Shown in pieces: positions 54,163 through 63,407 of a stretch of 64,000 bases of DNA. Below the pieces are notes generated by a model. The model did no database searches. It was not told the origin of the DNA and saw only the letters and a list, made by a program, of their open reading frames with translations. The position numbers and the translations under genes are program-made. Position 1 is the stretch's first letter; each line of letters begins with the position of its first letter. The stretch is from Nisaea denitrificans DSM 18348. Lineage in GTDB: Bacteria > Pseudomonadota > Alphaproteobacteria > Thalassobaculales > Thalassobaculaceae. The stretch covers positions 247,384-311,383 of the forward strand of contig NZ_KE384531.1 in NCBI RefSeq assembly GCF_000426505.1, given 5' to 3'.

Positions 54163-54777
54163 TCATTCCGGCCGGTGATGTTCGTAGTTGAAGATTTCGA
54201 GCGAATCCCGCGCTTCTTCATGCTCTTCTCGGGACCCGAACAGATAGGCGGCGAGACGGCACAGCGTGGCCACGACTGCCATGCTCAACACAACCACGCC
54301 GATGATCATGAAAGACTTGATGACATAGCGCCACGGAATGCCAGTGAGGGATTCCGAGCCTTCACCCTGGTGATAAGAAATCGCCATGAGGATCCAGGAC
54401 TGCCAGCCGACCAGAAAGAGGAAAGGAACGGCCATGATGAACAGGCCGATAAACTCAAGCCAGGCCTGCTTGCGCGGAGGGATGTGCTCACGGAACACAT
54501 CGACGCGGACATGGGCGTTGGCGAGATAGCCGAACCCGAAGGTCAACAGCAGAATGACGCCGTGCAAGTGCCACTCGAAGTCCTGCAGGATAGTGGACAC
54601 CGAATAACCGTATTCGATGGAGAAATCTGAAAAATAGAGCCTGATGAAGTCGACCTTACGGGTGACCACGTCGAACATGATGACGAAGACGAGCGGCAGT
54701 ATAAGCCAAGCCCCGGCCTGACCCGCCTTGCGCGAGAAGCGATCCAGAACGCTCGCAATACTCAGTGCGGCTTTCAT
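54163..54777 (-). CDS. dctQ: TRAP transporter small permease DctQ-type
   Basis: A 204-residue protein with four predicted membrane helices (AWLILPLVFVIMFDVVTRK; HLHGVILLLTFGFGYLA; LEFIGLFIMAVPFLFLVGWQS; IIGVVVLSMAVVATLC), characteristic of DctQ. RKVDFIRLYFSDFSIEYGY is an unusually long loop between the first two helices. It lies between dctP and dctM, about 50 bases before dctM and 150 after dctP. Confidence 0.85.
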   Translation of the reverse strand: MKAALSIASVLDRFSRKAGQAGAWLILPLVFVIMFDVVTRKVDFIRLYFSDFSIEYGYSVSTILQDFEWHLHGVILLLTFGFGYLANAHVRVDVFREHIPPRKQAWLEFIGLFIMAVPFLFLVGWQSWILMAISYHQGEGSESLTGIPWRYVIKSFMIIGVVVLSMAVVATLCRLAAYLFGSREEHEEARDSLEIFNYEHHRPE

Positions 54778-54880
54778 ATCTGAAACCTCGATTTCCTAGA
54801 GTGGACCGGAATGAGCGGCTGGGCCTGGTTCGCAGGACGCGGTGAGCCGACGTATCCGCTGCGCCCGGCACGGGCACAAA

Positions 54881-54914
54881 GAAAGAGACGGGAGACTCCG
54901 CCCGGAGTCTCCCG
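54881..54914 (-). terminator. Hairpin after dctP, attenuator-like
   Basis: CGGGAGACTCC (54889-54899) and GGAGTCTCCCG (54904-54914) are exact complements with a four-base loop. On the minus strand TCTCTTTCTTTG follows. It would favour dctP over dctQM. Confidence 0.75.
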
Positions 54915-54927
54915 CATGTGTTCTGTC

Positions 54928-55983
54928 TTATTTCAGGTAACCGCGGTCACCCCAGACTTTGTAGCCAGTGTGGAACTTGGTGAAGCTGTCCCAGAGAACT
55001 TTCACGTCCGGGTTGGACGCCAGTTCTTCGGCAAGAACCTCGTTCCAGGCGCCACGCAGCTGGTCGAGGACTGAGTCCGGCCAGGTCATGTTTTTCACGC
55101 CGTCTTTCTCGTTGGCGATCATCGCTTCGAACTGGGACGCTTCGCCGTCGGCGATCATGTCCGTAATGTTCTTGTCGCAGGAGATCTCAAGCATCGCCTG
55201 CTGGCCGTCGGACAGGGCATTCCACTTGTCCATGTTGATCAGCAATTCGTTGGACGTGGACTGCTGATGCCAGCCGGGGAAGTAGTTGTACTTGGCGATC
55301 TGATAGAAGCCGTAGGACCGGTCGATCGCCGGCATGGAGAACTCGGTGGCGTCAATGGTGCCACGCTCCAGAGCCGGATAGATGTCGCCGCCCGCAAGCT
55401 GCTGGGTCGAAACGCCGAACTTCTGCATCACCTTCGCGCCGATACCGAAGAAGCGCATTTTCAGGCCCTTCAGCTGATCGAGGCTCTTGATCTCCTCGCG
55501 GAACCAGCCGGAGGTTTCCGGCGGGATCATGCCGCAGAGCAGGAACTTGATGTTGTCGCGAGCGTAGAGTTCAGTGCCGATCTCCACACCGCCGCCATAC
55601 TTGAACCAAGCCACGAATTCCGGCGCGGCCGGGCCGAACGGCCAGGTCGACAGGAATGCAAAGGCAGAGTTTTTTCCCTGGTTGGCGCCCGATGTTCCGA
55701 AGGCGGAGTCAATCGCGCCCTGGCTCACCGGATCGTAGTAGGCATAACCGCCGGCAAGTGCGCCTGGCTCGAACACCTTGATGTCGAAGTCGCCGTCGGA
55801 CATACGGTCGATGCCCTTGGAAATGCGGTGCGGCGGCTGGCCGAGAACTTTTACGTTCTGACCGAAAGCAGCATGCATTTTCCAGCGTACTTTCTTGGCT
55901 TCGGCATCATTTGAGCCGAGGCCGATGGCGATCGTCGAGGCGATCGCAAGCATGCCGAATGATTTCAGAAAACCCGATTTCAT
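54928..55983 (-). CDS. dctP: TRAP transporter substrate-binding protein DctP-type
   Basis: A 351-residue periplasmic binding protein. Signal peptide FLKSFGMLAIASTIAIGLGS, then DctP-type features: RWKMHAAFGQNVKVLG, GISKGIDRMSDGDFDIKVFEPG-like ISKGIDRMSDGDFDIKVF, the ligand arginine in GLKMRFFGIGAKVMQKFG, and GTIDATEFSMPAIDRSYGF. It lacks the cysteine of a lipoprotein. The length and FxPGxLAGG pattern resemble TRAP proteins for mannitol/keto acids or chloroaromatics, but the ligand is not decided. Confidence 0.9.
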   Translation of the reverse strand: MKSGFLKSFGMLAIASTIAIGLGSNDAEAKKVRWKMHAAFGQNVKVLGQPPHRISKGIDRMSDGDFDIKVFEPGALAGGYAYYDPVSQGAIDSAFGTSGANQGKNSAFAFLSTWPFGPAAPEFVAWFKYGGGVEIGTELYARDNIKFLLCGMIPPETSGWFREEIKSLDQLKGLKMRFFGIGAKVMQKFGVSTQQLAGGDIYPALERGTIDATEFSMPAIDRSYGFYQIAKYNYFPGWHQQSTSNELLINMDKWNALSDGQQAMLEISCDKNITDMIADGEASQFEAMIANEKDGVKNMTWPDSVLDQLRGAWNEVLAEELASNPDVKVLWDSFTKFHTGYKVWGDRGYLK

Positions 55984-56237
55984 GAACTTCCTCCCTTGTT
56001 CAATCCGCTTTCGGACCCGGTTATCCGAGCCTCTTTAGCTTCATTCCACAGTGAAATTTTTTCATCCCCGGACGATATCCGAAGCGTCTTGGTCCCGTGG
56101 TGCGCGAAGTATTGCCGTGATTTAACACGCCGTCAAAGCCTTCAATTTCGCAGAGGGCTTGGGGGGCAGGGTTTTTCCGTCAGGAGGAAATGCGTTTGTG
56201 TATACGTTATTATGCTTGAATTTCTTGTCTTTTCAGG

Positions 56238-56960
56238 TCAGTGCACCTGTAAAAGCAGGTTCGGAAGATGCCCCGCATCGGGGATGATAAAGTCCGCCAA
56301 AGCGGCCAGTTGCGGCTCTGGGGTGGCGCCCGTGAGGACCCCAATCGTGGCACGGCACCCTGCGGCACGCCCGGCTTCCATGTCCGCCCGGCTATCGCCA
56401 ACCATGACTGTCTCGTCCGCCGCCATGCCTCCGGTGCGCAGGAAGGCTTCGAGCATATCCGGTGCCGGTTTAGGAGTGTGCCCGCTATCGTAGCCGGCAA
56501 CGAAATCGACCAGCCCCCTCAGGTCCAGCGCGTCGACCATGTCCCATGCGCCACGTTCGGCATCATTTGTAACGATCGCGATTCGGATGTCCTGTGCGCG
56601 AAGAGTGAGGAACAACTCGCGAAGATCGCAGGCAGGAGCTAGATTGCGGGCCGCGTGATCGAGCCAGTAGGCGTCAAGCCAGGCGGCGGTCTCCTCGATT
56701 GAGGGCAATGCGGGAACAAGCCGGCACCATAGCGCGGCGACTTCGGTTGCCGTGCCTTGTGCGAGCAAGGTCCCGGGAGCAATCGTACCCTTTTCAGGAT
56801 CGCCTCCGGCGGCCCGGGTCAGGCTATCGACGTCGGTTTCAATATCATGGGTTACGGCAAGCTGGCGCGCGGCAGACAACAGCCCGGGGAGCCAGGTTCT
56901 CTCGAAATCGATCAGCGTGCCGTCTTTGTCGAACAGCACTCCGCGGATGGGCCCGGGCAT
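56238..56960 (-). CDS. HAD-family phosphatase (phosphoglycolate phosphatase-like)
   Basis: A 240-residue HAD hydrolase of subclass I. Motif I is VLFDKDGTLIDFE, motif II IAIVTNDA, motif III lysine in TPKPAPDMLEAF, motif IV VGDSRADMEAG. A helical cap sits between motifs I and II. The ATG at 56960 has GGAG six bases upstream; ATG codons at 56972 and 56987 are alternatives. The KDGTL rather than DLDGTL start and long cap fit a Gph-like enzyme, but the substrate may differ. Confidence 0.85.
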   Translation of the reverse strand: MPGPIRGVLFDKDGTLIDFERTWLPGLLSAARQLAVTHDIETDVDSLTRAAGGDPEKGTIAPGTLLAQGTATEVAALWCRLVPALPSIEETAAWLDAYWLDHAARNLAPACDLRELFLTLRAQDIRIAIVTNDAERGAWDMVDALDLRGLVDFVAGYDSGHTPKPAPDMLEAFLRTGGMAADETVMVGDSRADMEAGRAAGCRATIGVLTGATPEPQLAALADFIIPDAGHLPNLLLQVH

Positions 56961-57064
56961 TGGCGGCTCCATGATTCTGAATGGCAAGGGGGGCTAAGCT
57001 CGCCCGGCTCGCATGGATCTGCAAGAGCTGTTTGCAAAGGCGTCAGGCCGTTGGCGGAGGCTGA

Positions 57065-57913
57065 TTAATTGGCCGAAGCGAGAATGCCGGATTTGATCCG
57101 TCTTGCGGCTTTTCGCTGTTCCCAGGCGGCAAGCAGGCGGGCTTTGCGATCGTCGAATTCCTGGCGCAGCTGCAGGGCTCTTTTCTCGGCGATCTCCCGC
57201 TGCCGGGCCGCTCGTTCGTCACGCAGGGCCTGTTCGATGGCTTGCTGTTCCTTGCGGGCCAGCGCTTTCGCGGTCAGGGCGTCGGCACGATCTGCCGCGC
57301 CTGCCGCGAGTGTCAGATTATCTGTGGAGGGATCGGCCATGGTCACGGCTTCGCCCCTGTATGCTTTCTGCTGCAGCTTGGAGACGGCATCCCGGTAGTT
57401 TTTGCCGCGCACGCTGTTGCCGGAATGATAGTGCTCGGTCGCATCCCGCCAGGATCCGTGCCGCTCTTTCAACTCGGTCAGGAAGCGGGCCGCATAGTCG
57501 GCGTTCTTCAGCGGATCGAAAGCCTCGGCGAGATCCTCGAAGGCGGTGCCGTGGTAGCGCAGGTTGATCTGCATGCATCCGACATCAATGTTCGTGGTAC
57601 CCTTGGCGAGCAGGCGGCGCACTTCGGCCATGGCGGCGAATACCGTCGGATAATGGCGGCCCTCGCCACCGGAAGTCACCGTCCAGGGCCACGTGTAGCT
57701 TTCCTTGCGCTCATCATTCCAGCGTCCGGTTTCCTTGAGGGAGATCGCGAACAGCAGGTGCTTCGGTAGACGATGCTCTTCCTCGGCATGACGGGTCGCA
57801 TTGGCGCATATCTTGTCCGACGGCCCGAGTGCGTGCGCCTTGGGCGCGGCTAGCAGGCCGAGTGTGGCAATTACAATCGCGGTAAAAATGATCGGCATCG
57901 ATAGATAGCGCAT
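57065..57913 (-). CDS. Exported lytic transglycosylase-like protein
   Basis: A 282-residue protein with signal peptide (LSMPIIFTAIVIATLGLLAA, cleavage near PKAHA/LG). An SLT domain follows with catalytic Glu in LLFAISLKETGRWN, then NIDVGCMQINLRYHG and a YHSGNSVRGKNYRDAV end. A long Ala/Arg/Glu-rich helical tail (about 190-282, including RKEQQAIEQALRDERAARQRE) is probably a coiled coil. The start at 57913 has AGGAGA seven bases upstream. Its role is murein cleavage, perhaps for envelope or flagellar assembly; the C-terminal coiled coil is not part of standard SLT proteins. Confidence 0.85.
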   Translation of the reverse strand: MRYLSMPIIFTAIVIATLGLLAAPKAHALGPSDKICANATRHAEEEHRLPKHLLFAISLKETGRWNDERKESYTWPWTVTSGGEGRHYPTVFAAMAEVRRLLAKGTTNIDVGCMQINLRYHGTAFEDLAEAFDPLKNADYAARFLTELKERHGSWRDATEHYHSGNSVRGKNYRDAVSKLQQKAYRGEAVTMADPSTDNLTLAAGAADRADALTAKALARKEQQAIEQALRDERAARQREIAEKRALQLRQEFDDRKARLLAAWEQRKAARRIKSGILASAN

Positions 57914-57974
57914 GGTCTTTCTCCTGTGACCCGGAGATATAAGCAAGGACCGTGCCGATTATTTGATTTGCTGG

Positions 57975-59006
57975 CTATTCAGCTGCCGCGCGGATGGAGG
58001 CCGTGCCGTCCTCGGCCATGCGCCGCGCGGTTTCCGACAGAGCGCTCAGCAGAGCCGCGATGTCCTTCTTCAGCGGTTCGATACCGGCCCGTGGCTCTAT
58101 CCGCCGCTCGTCCATGTAAAGGGCGCGGTTGATCTCGATCTGCAGGACATGAACACCAACCTCCGGTCGGCCGTAATGCCGGGTTACGAATCCGCCGGCG
58201 TAGGGGCTGTTGCGTCGCACGGCGTAGTGCCGCTCCCTGAAGAAGGTCTCGGCTTGTTCGGTAAAAGCCTGAGCGGCGGTCACGCCATGACAGTCACCCA
58301 GGACGATATCGATCGGGCGGCGTTCGCTGCGGACATGGCGCACGGCACTGGACGGCATGGAATGCCCGTCGATCAGCAGGCAGAAACCGAATTGTTCGAG
58401 CGCTTCAGCGATCAGCCGTTGCAGGGCCCGGTGGTAGGGCGCGTAGTAATTACCGATGCGGTGTGCGGCATCTTCAAAGGAGAGCTTTTGGTCGTAGACC
58501 GGCTCGGAATTGGCGACTACGCGAGCAATGGTTCCGAGCCCCGCCGAGATGCGGATGCTGTCGGTTGCGGCGCCGTCGGGCAGCGGATCGGAGAACATGC
58601 TTGGGTCCAGCTCGAACGGCTCCCGGTTCACATCGACATAGACCCGGGGGAAAAGAGCCGTCAGCAGAGCCGCCCCGGCCTGATTGGCCCCCTCAAGCAC
58701 CTGCTCCATGAAGCTGTCTTCAGAAGACCGCAAATCCATCGGGTCGAGCCGGGTGGCGTCCAGCAGATCCTGTGGATAGAGACGGCCGCTGTGCGGTGAG
58801 GCGACGACAAGCGGGCTGTTGGCGTGTGCGGGGCGTTCAATCCGGTAAACGCCGGCAATCTCGTCGGGAACCGCCGGAGCCGGATGCGTGGCCACATCGC
58901 CAGAGCAGAGGAAACCCGGCTCAATCAGCGTCGAGGCGACATCTTCGAGCCTGTCCCCGGCCGTCGCGTCTCCGACGGCATTCCCTGTCGTTTTATCCGC
59001 ACTCAA
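57975..59006 (-). CDS. N-formylglutamate amidohydrolase
   Basis: A 343-residue FGase-family zinc enzyme (PF05013). Family motifs are LVVASPHSGRLYP, DSFMEQVLEGANQAGA, RVYVDVNREPFELDPSMF, LLIDGHSMPSS and IVLGDCHGVTA. The first 45 residues are a low-complexity N-terminal extension before PDEIAGVYRIERP. It could release glutamate from N-formylglutamate in histidine breakdown, although no hut genes are visible. The gene ends 61 bases before the lytic transglycosylase start. Confidence 0.85.
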   Translation of the reverse strand: MSADKTTGNAVGDATAGDRLEDVASTLIEPGFLCSGDVATHPAPAVPDEIAGVYRIERPAHANSPLVVASPHSGRLYPQDLLDATRLDPMDLRSSEDSFMEQVLEGANQAGAALLTALFPRVYVDVNREPFELDPSMFSDPLPDGAATDSIRISAGLGTIARVVANSEPVYDQKLSFEDAAHRIGNYYAPYHRALQRLIAEALEQFGFCLLIDGHSMPSSAVRHVRSERRPIDIVLGDCHGVTAAQAFTEQAETFFRERHYAVRRNSPYAGGFVTRHYGRPEVGVHVLQIEINRALYMDERRIEPRAGIEPLKKDIAALLSALSETARRMAEDGTASIRAAAE

Positions 59007-59163
59007 GCGCAGTCTCCCGGACCGGCAAATTTAATCTCACCCTAATATGGAAATGGTAACGGGCAAACCAAGAAGAGGGTCGTATCCTTGGCCGGGCTCA
59101 TGGTCAGTGACGGCTGCCGGAGCGGTTGCACGAAAGCTGGGCGAAAAACCGTTAAATCAGGTC

Positions 59164-59192
59164 TTGCAAATCCGAATGCCGCTGGCTATACA
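59164..59192 (+). promoter_or_regulatory. Sigma-70 promoter of tRNA-Val
   Basis: TTGCAA (59164-59169) and TATACA (59187-59192) with exactly 17 bases between them, 44 bases before the tRNA start. Confidence 0.75.
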
Positions 59193-59236
59193 CACGCCTC
59201 CTTCGCGGCGCACTTTTCCCGATGCCGCGACATATA

Positions 59237-59311
59237 GGGCGCGTAGCTCAGCGGGAGAGCACTACGTTGACATCGTAGGGGTCACTGGTTCAATCCCAGT
59301 CGCGCCCACCA
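59237..59311 (+). tRNA. tRNA-Val (GAC anticodon), with encoded CCA
   Basis: The acceptor arms GGGCGCG (59237-59243) and CGCGCCC (59301-59307) pair fully. The anticodon loop TTGACAT sits in a CTACG/CGTAG stem and reads GAC, for valine. The T arm ACTGG-TTCAATC-CCAGT is standard, and ACCA is encoded at the 3' end. Confidence 0.95.
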
Positions 59312-59492
59312 TCCCTTCCCAAATGAAATCCGCATTCCGTTCCTGCATATCGATTGATCGATCTTGCGGAGCGATATTTACGCCAGCGTCCGCGGCGGAA
59401 GTTAATTTTCTCCCAGCCCACAACGGGCAAATGTCATTACAGTGCTGTTCGTTGTAACCATTTCGACCGTTTGAATTTAGAGGAGACGCAGC

Positions 59493-59885
59493 ATGGACCG
59501 CTTCACCGGGGGGTGCCTGTGCGGCAATGTCCGGATTGTGGCGTCGGGGCGTCCTTACCGGGTCGGCGTTTGTCACTGTTTGGATTGCCGCAAGCACCAT
59601 GGGGCGCTGTTTCATGCTTCTGCGATCTTTCCACAGGATGCGGTGACGGTCGACGGTGAGGTGCGCAACTATGAAGGACGGTTTTTCTGTCCCGGCTGCG
59701 GCTCGACCGTTTTCGGTCGTAGCGCGGACGAAATCGAAGTGAATCTGGGATCCCTGGACGAACCAGACCAGCTGAAGCCGACCTATGAGCTCTGGTGTGT
59801 CCGCCGGGAGGCCTGGTTGCCGCCGTTTCCGGACACCCGACGATACGACCGCGATCGTGACGCCACGGGCCGCTCCGAGGAGTAG
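59493..59885 (+). CDS. GFA (glutathione-dependent formaldehyde-activating)-type zinc protein
   Basis: A 130-residue Mss4-fold protein of the GFA/CENP-V family. Zinc-binding cysteines are in GGCLCGNVR, CHCLDCRKHHGALF and FFCPGCGSTVF. Most members are not formaldehyde enzymes, so the annotation is by fold. It lies about 180 bases after the tRNA gene and has AGGAGA before the ATG. Confidence 0.88.
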   Translation: MDRFTGGCLCGNVRIVASGRPYRVGVCHCLDCRKHHGALFHASAIFPQDAVTVDGEVRNYEGRFFCPGCGSTVFGRSADEIEVNLGSLDEPDQLKPTYELWCVRREAWLPPFPDTRRYDRDRDATGRSEE

Positions 59886-60067
59886 GGCGGACGCACTTTG
59901 CGAAGGGGCTTTTCCGATGAGCGGCACCCTGAAGGTCGATAAATCCAGCCGAGCGCGCGATCCGCGATGTGACCCGTGAGTGGATTGAGTCCTCCGGGAG
60001 TGTTGGGATGAGCCAGCTTTTGTGACTTCAACGCTCCTTAGGGGGCGAGGGGCTTTGTGATGTTAAC

Positions 60068-61063
60068 TCAAGGGAGATGACCGACATTCGAACGAAGTAA
60101 GTTGAGATCGGACTTAACCATTTGGGTCACCAATTTGCTGAATTTGATGTATGGCTGCCAGCCGGTGGCGCTCTTGAGGTGTGACGGGTCGCCGATCAAT
60201 GGGACGGTTTGAGCTTTGCGGACCACGATGGCCGGGTTTTCGGTGATAATCCCGCCGGGATCGATTCCAGCGGCGGTACAAGCGATATCGACGAAATCGT
60301 TAATGGAATGGCCAGTTCCGCTGGCTATGACAAACTGATCTGGGCTATCCAGCGAGAGTATTGCCTCCATTGCACGCACATAATCTTCCGCCGCTCCCCA
60401 GTCAACAACAGCGCTGAGGTCTCCGAGCTCAATTTCGCAGCCAAGCCCAAGCGCAGCCCTTGCAACACCTAGAGTGATCTTTCTGGAGACGAAGTTTGGC
60501 GACCGGAGTGGCGATTCGTGATTGTAGAGAATGCCAGGTGCGCAAAAGAGATCTCGGTGTTTGGAAAAAAATTCACACAGCTGCACCCCCATTTGCTTCG
60601 TAAGGGCATAATCCGAAACAGGCCGGAAGGGCGTGTCCTCGTTCTGCGGTGAGACGTCGGGTCTGCCGAAAAGGTGCGATGACCCGGCATAGAAGACACG
60701 GGGGCGTTTTGGAAGCGAAGCGGCCACTGTCAGTATGATTTCGAGGCCGACAACGTGAACTGCGAGGCTGCTGCCCAGGATGTTCGGGTCTTTCAGCGTA
60801 CCGTCTTGCGAGGAATGGTGGTGCGCGGCGAGATAGTAGATGAAGTCGGGCTGCACTGACGTGAGCAGGGCCTTGATGGACGTACGGTCGGTAAGGCTGA
60901 CCGTCGGCCAGACGCCTGATGCGCTGTCAACAACACGATCTCTTGTAATGCCAATGACACGATGTCTCAAGCTGTTGAGGTGCTGCGTCAGATAGAACCC
61001 ATCCTGACCGCCGCTGCCGACGATCAGTGAAACGGGTGTATGGTTTTCTGGTCGTTGAGGCAT
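60068..61063 (-). CDS. NAD-dependent sugar-nucleotide epimerase/dehydratase (GMD-like paralogue)
   Basis: A 331-residue extended SDR. The nucleotide motif is SLIVGSGGQDGFYLTQHL, the catalytic YxxxK is in SDYALTKQMGV, and LYNHESPLRSPNFVSRKIT is the GDP-mannose 4,6-dehydratase-type loop. It is shorter and more divergent than the true gmd gene at 62376, with poor conservation in the first 70 residues and HHHSSQDG. It may be a 4-reductase or epimerase step using the GMD product. It begins 15 bases after the methyltransferase stop in the same direction. Confidence 0.82.
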   Translation of the reverse strand: MPQRPENHTPVSLIVGSGGQDGFYLTQHLNSLRHRVIGITRDRVVDSASGVWPTVSLTDRTSIKALLTSVQPDFIYYLAAHHHSSQDGTLKDPNILGSSLAVHVVGLEIILTVAASLPKRPRVFYAGSSHLFGRPDVSPQNEDTPFRPVSDYALTKQMGVQLCEFFSKHRDLFCAPGILYNHESPLRSPNFVSRKITLGVARAALGLGCEIELGDLSAVVDWGAAEDYVRAMEAILSLDSPDQFVIASGTGHSINDFVDIACTAAGIDPGGIITENPAIVVRKAQTVPLIGDPSHLKSATGWQPYIKFSKLVTQMVKSDLNLLRSNVGHLP

Positions 61064-61078
61064 CCGCTTGATCTGCGA

Positions 61079-62317
61079 TCAGACAATTTCGACCTCAGGT
61101 AGCGGGAAAATGAATTTCCCGCCATTTTCCCTGAACGCGCGTTCCCTTGCAAGGAATCCGTTTCTGAAATGCCATGGTAAGGCCAGGTAATAGTCGGGTT
61201 TTGCCGCCCGGGATTCCTCTTCCGAGATAATGGGAATGCGTGTGCCAGGTGTCCGCGATCCCCATTTGATCTCGTTCCTGTCCGCAATCGCCGGCACGAG
61301 ATCTGTCGTTATCTCGTAATGCTGGAGCAGGGTGTTCCCCTTGGTCGATGCGCCGTATCCGTGCACAAGTTTCCCTTTTGCCTTGAGCTCGTTGAGCAAT
61401 GACAAAAGTTCCTGTTTTCGCTTGGCGATCCGGCTGGAGAATGCCTCGAGTGGGGCGTCGGTATCGTATCCTTGCGCAACTTCGCGCTCTCTGACTTCAT
61501 TCAGCAGGCTGCTTTTGGGGGTGTGGGAAGATGCCAGATGAGCGGCAAACACTCTGAAGCTGCCGCCGTTCGTGTCGTTGAACGTGACATCAATGGCCTG
61601 CAACCCGGCATCCGCCAGGATCTTCTCGATTTGCTTGAAGCAATAATATTCGAGGTGCTCATGACAGATCGTGTCGAACGAATTCCGCTCAACCATGGTC
61701 GGCATGTAGCTTTGTTCGAACACCCAGATACCGTCTTCATCCAGGATGGAAGCGATGTCACGGGCGAACGCGACGGGGTCCGGCAAATCGTAGAACATTG
61801 AAATCGATGTCACGGCTTTGGCTTTAACCGTGCCAGCCAGATCCCGGAAAGTCGCCGCGTTGAAAAAATCGGCGGCTGTCAGGATGTCATCGTCATAGTA
61901 CGAGCGGAATTGTTCGAGAACCGGATCGATTGCGACGCGTCTGACGCCCGTGCCTCTATAGCTATTCAGCAGGGTCGAATCATTGGAGCCGATATCAAGA
62001 ACGTAGTCGCCGTCGCCGAGGGAAACTCTCGTCCGCAGGTCTGCGACGAGGGATTCCAGATGTGCCTTCATCGACTCATTCAGGCCGGAACGATAGCCAT
62101 AGGTATGGCCGAACAGGTCTGACATTTCATAGTCATGGGCTGCCTGAACCAGGCCGCAGTCACGGCAGCGGATGATTGCCAGCGGAGCCGAAGGGTCATC
62201 TCCCGTGTCTGCCATGCCGGGGAACAATCCGCATGACGCCAGGTTGCCTAGGTCGAATGACATGTTGAGCTGGGCTGAGCCACAGAGCCTGCAGTGTTTT
62301 CTTTCGGCGGCGAGCAT
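61079..62317 (-). CDS. Sugar C-methyltransferase-type protein
   Basis: A 412-residue methyltransferase of the NovU/TylC3-like group. N-terminal zinc-binding domain with CRLCGSAQLNMSFDLG and IRCRDCGLVQ, central SAM domain with DYVLDIGSNDSTLLNSYRGTG, and a C-terminal domain with VHGYGASTKGNTLLQHYEI and SRTPGTRIPIISEEE. Such enzymes methylate carbon of NDP-sugars. Its position between the two dehydratase-type genes suggests synthesis of a branched deoxysugar for surface polysaccharide. Confidence 0.85.
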   Translation of the reverse strand: MLAAERKHCRLCGSAQLNMSFDLGNLASCGLFPGMADTGDDPSAPLAIIRCRDCGLVQAAHDYEMSDLFGHTYGYRSGLNESMKAHLESLVADLRTRVSLGDGDYVLDIGSNDSTLLNSYRGTGVRRVAIDPVLEQFRSYYDDDILTAADFFNAATFRDLAGTVKAKAVTSISMFYDLPDPVAFARDIASILDEDGIWVFEQSYMPTMVERNSFDTICHEHLEYYCFKQIEKILADAGLQAIDVTFNDTNGGSFRVFAAHLASSHTPKSSLLNEVREREVAQGYDTDAPLEAFSSRIAKRKQELLSLLNELKAKGKLVHGYGASTKGNTLLQHYEITTDLVPAIADRNEIKWGSRTPGTRIPIISEEESRAAKPDYYLALPWHFRNGFLARERAFRENGGKFIFPLPEVEIV

Positions 62318-62375
62318 TCAACCGTCCTTTTCCATGTTGTATTGATCGTATTGATAGCGCGGTGTGCTGATCCGA

Positions 62376-63407
62376 TTACACAGCTTCCATGCGCACCATT
62401 TCACGCACCAGGTCCTCGAATGAGATTTTAGGCTCCCAGCCAAGAACGGCTTTGGCTTTCGAATAGTCACCAAGGAGTTCATCGACTTCCGTCGGGCGAA
62501 AATAGACCGGGTCGACATAAATCAATTTGCGTCCGGTCTTCTTGTCGACTCCAATCTCATCGACACCCTCGCCATGCCACTCAATTGAAATGTCGACTTC
62601 AGCGAACGCGAAGTCGACAAACTCGCGCACTGTATGCGCCTTGCCGGTGGCCAGCACATAATCATCCGGCGTCGGATGCTGCACGATCCGCCACATGCCT
62701 TCGACATAGTCCTCTGCATGGCCCCAGTCCCTCGACGCGTTCAGATTGCCAAGAGCAAGGTCTTTCTGCGTGCCGGCTTTGATCCGGGCAACGGCGCGAG
62801 TGATTTTGCGGGTCACGAAGCTTTCCCCGCGTACCGGGCTTTCATGATTGAAAAGAATGCCGTTCGAGGCATGAAAGCCATAGGCTTCCCGGTAGTTGAT
62901 GGTCAGCCAGTAAGCGTAGAGCTTGGCGATCGCATAGGGACTGCGAGGGTAAAAGGGCGTTGTCTCGGATTGCGGGACGGCCTGAACCTTTCCATAAAGC
63001 TCCGAGGTGGAAGCCTGGTAGAATCGGCATGTTTCATCAAGTTTCAGAGTTCTCATGGCTTCAAGAATGCGCAGGGGCCCGATCCCGTCGGCCTGAGCCG
63101 TGTATTCAGGTGTGGCGAAGCTGATGTGGACGTGGCTCTGCGCCGCCAGATTGTAGATCTCTGTCGGCCGTGTTTCCTGCAGGATCCTGATGATGCTGCT
63201 GGAGTCTGTCAGGTCGCCATAGTGCAGGACAATGCCATCGTCTGGGTGTTCGCGGTTGGCGAGCATCTGATCAATGCGGGCGGTGTTGAACAGGGACACG
63301 CGCCGACGCAAGCCGTGAACGATATATCCCTTGTCGAGCAACAGGTTCGCAAGATAGGCGCCGTCCTGTCCCGTTATACCGGTGATGAGTGCAACAGGCC
63401 GCGTCAT
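62376..63407 (-). CDS. gmd: GDP-mannose 4,6-dehydratase
   Basis: A 343-residue extended SDR that makes GDP-4-keto-6-deoxymannose, precursor of fucose, rhamnose or perosamine. Motifs: [39 protein letters not shown], YxxxK in [12 protein letters not shown], and [20 protein letters not shown]. The start overlaps the upstream glycosyltransferase stop as ATGA. No GDP-fucose synthase follows directly in the window, so the final sugar is unknown. Confidence 0.93.
   Translation of the reverse strand: MTRPVALITGITGQDGAYLANLLLDKGYIVHGLRRRVSLFNTARIDQMLANREHPDDGIVLHYGDLTDSSSIIRILQETRPTEIYNLAAQSHVHISFATPEYTAQADGIGPLRILEAMRTLKLDETCRFYQASTSELYGKVQAVPQSETTPFYPRSPYAIAKLYAYWLTINYREAYGFHASNGILFNHESPVRGESFVTRKITRAVARIKAGTQKDLALGNLNASRDWGHAEDYVEGMWRIVQHPTPDDYVLATGKAHTVREFVDFAFAEVDISIEWHGEGVDEIGVDKKTGRKLIYVDPVYFRPTEVDELLGDYSKAKAVLGWEPKISFEDLVREMVRMEAV

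Noticed and set aside
59237..59311. tRNA-Val as an integration site for a genomic island
   Set aside because: No integrase gene and no second copy of the tRNA 3' end was found in the window.
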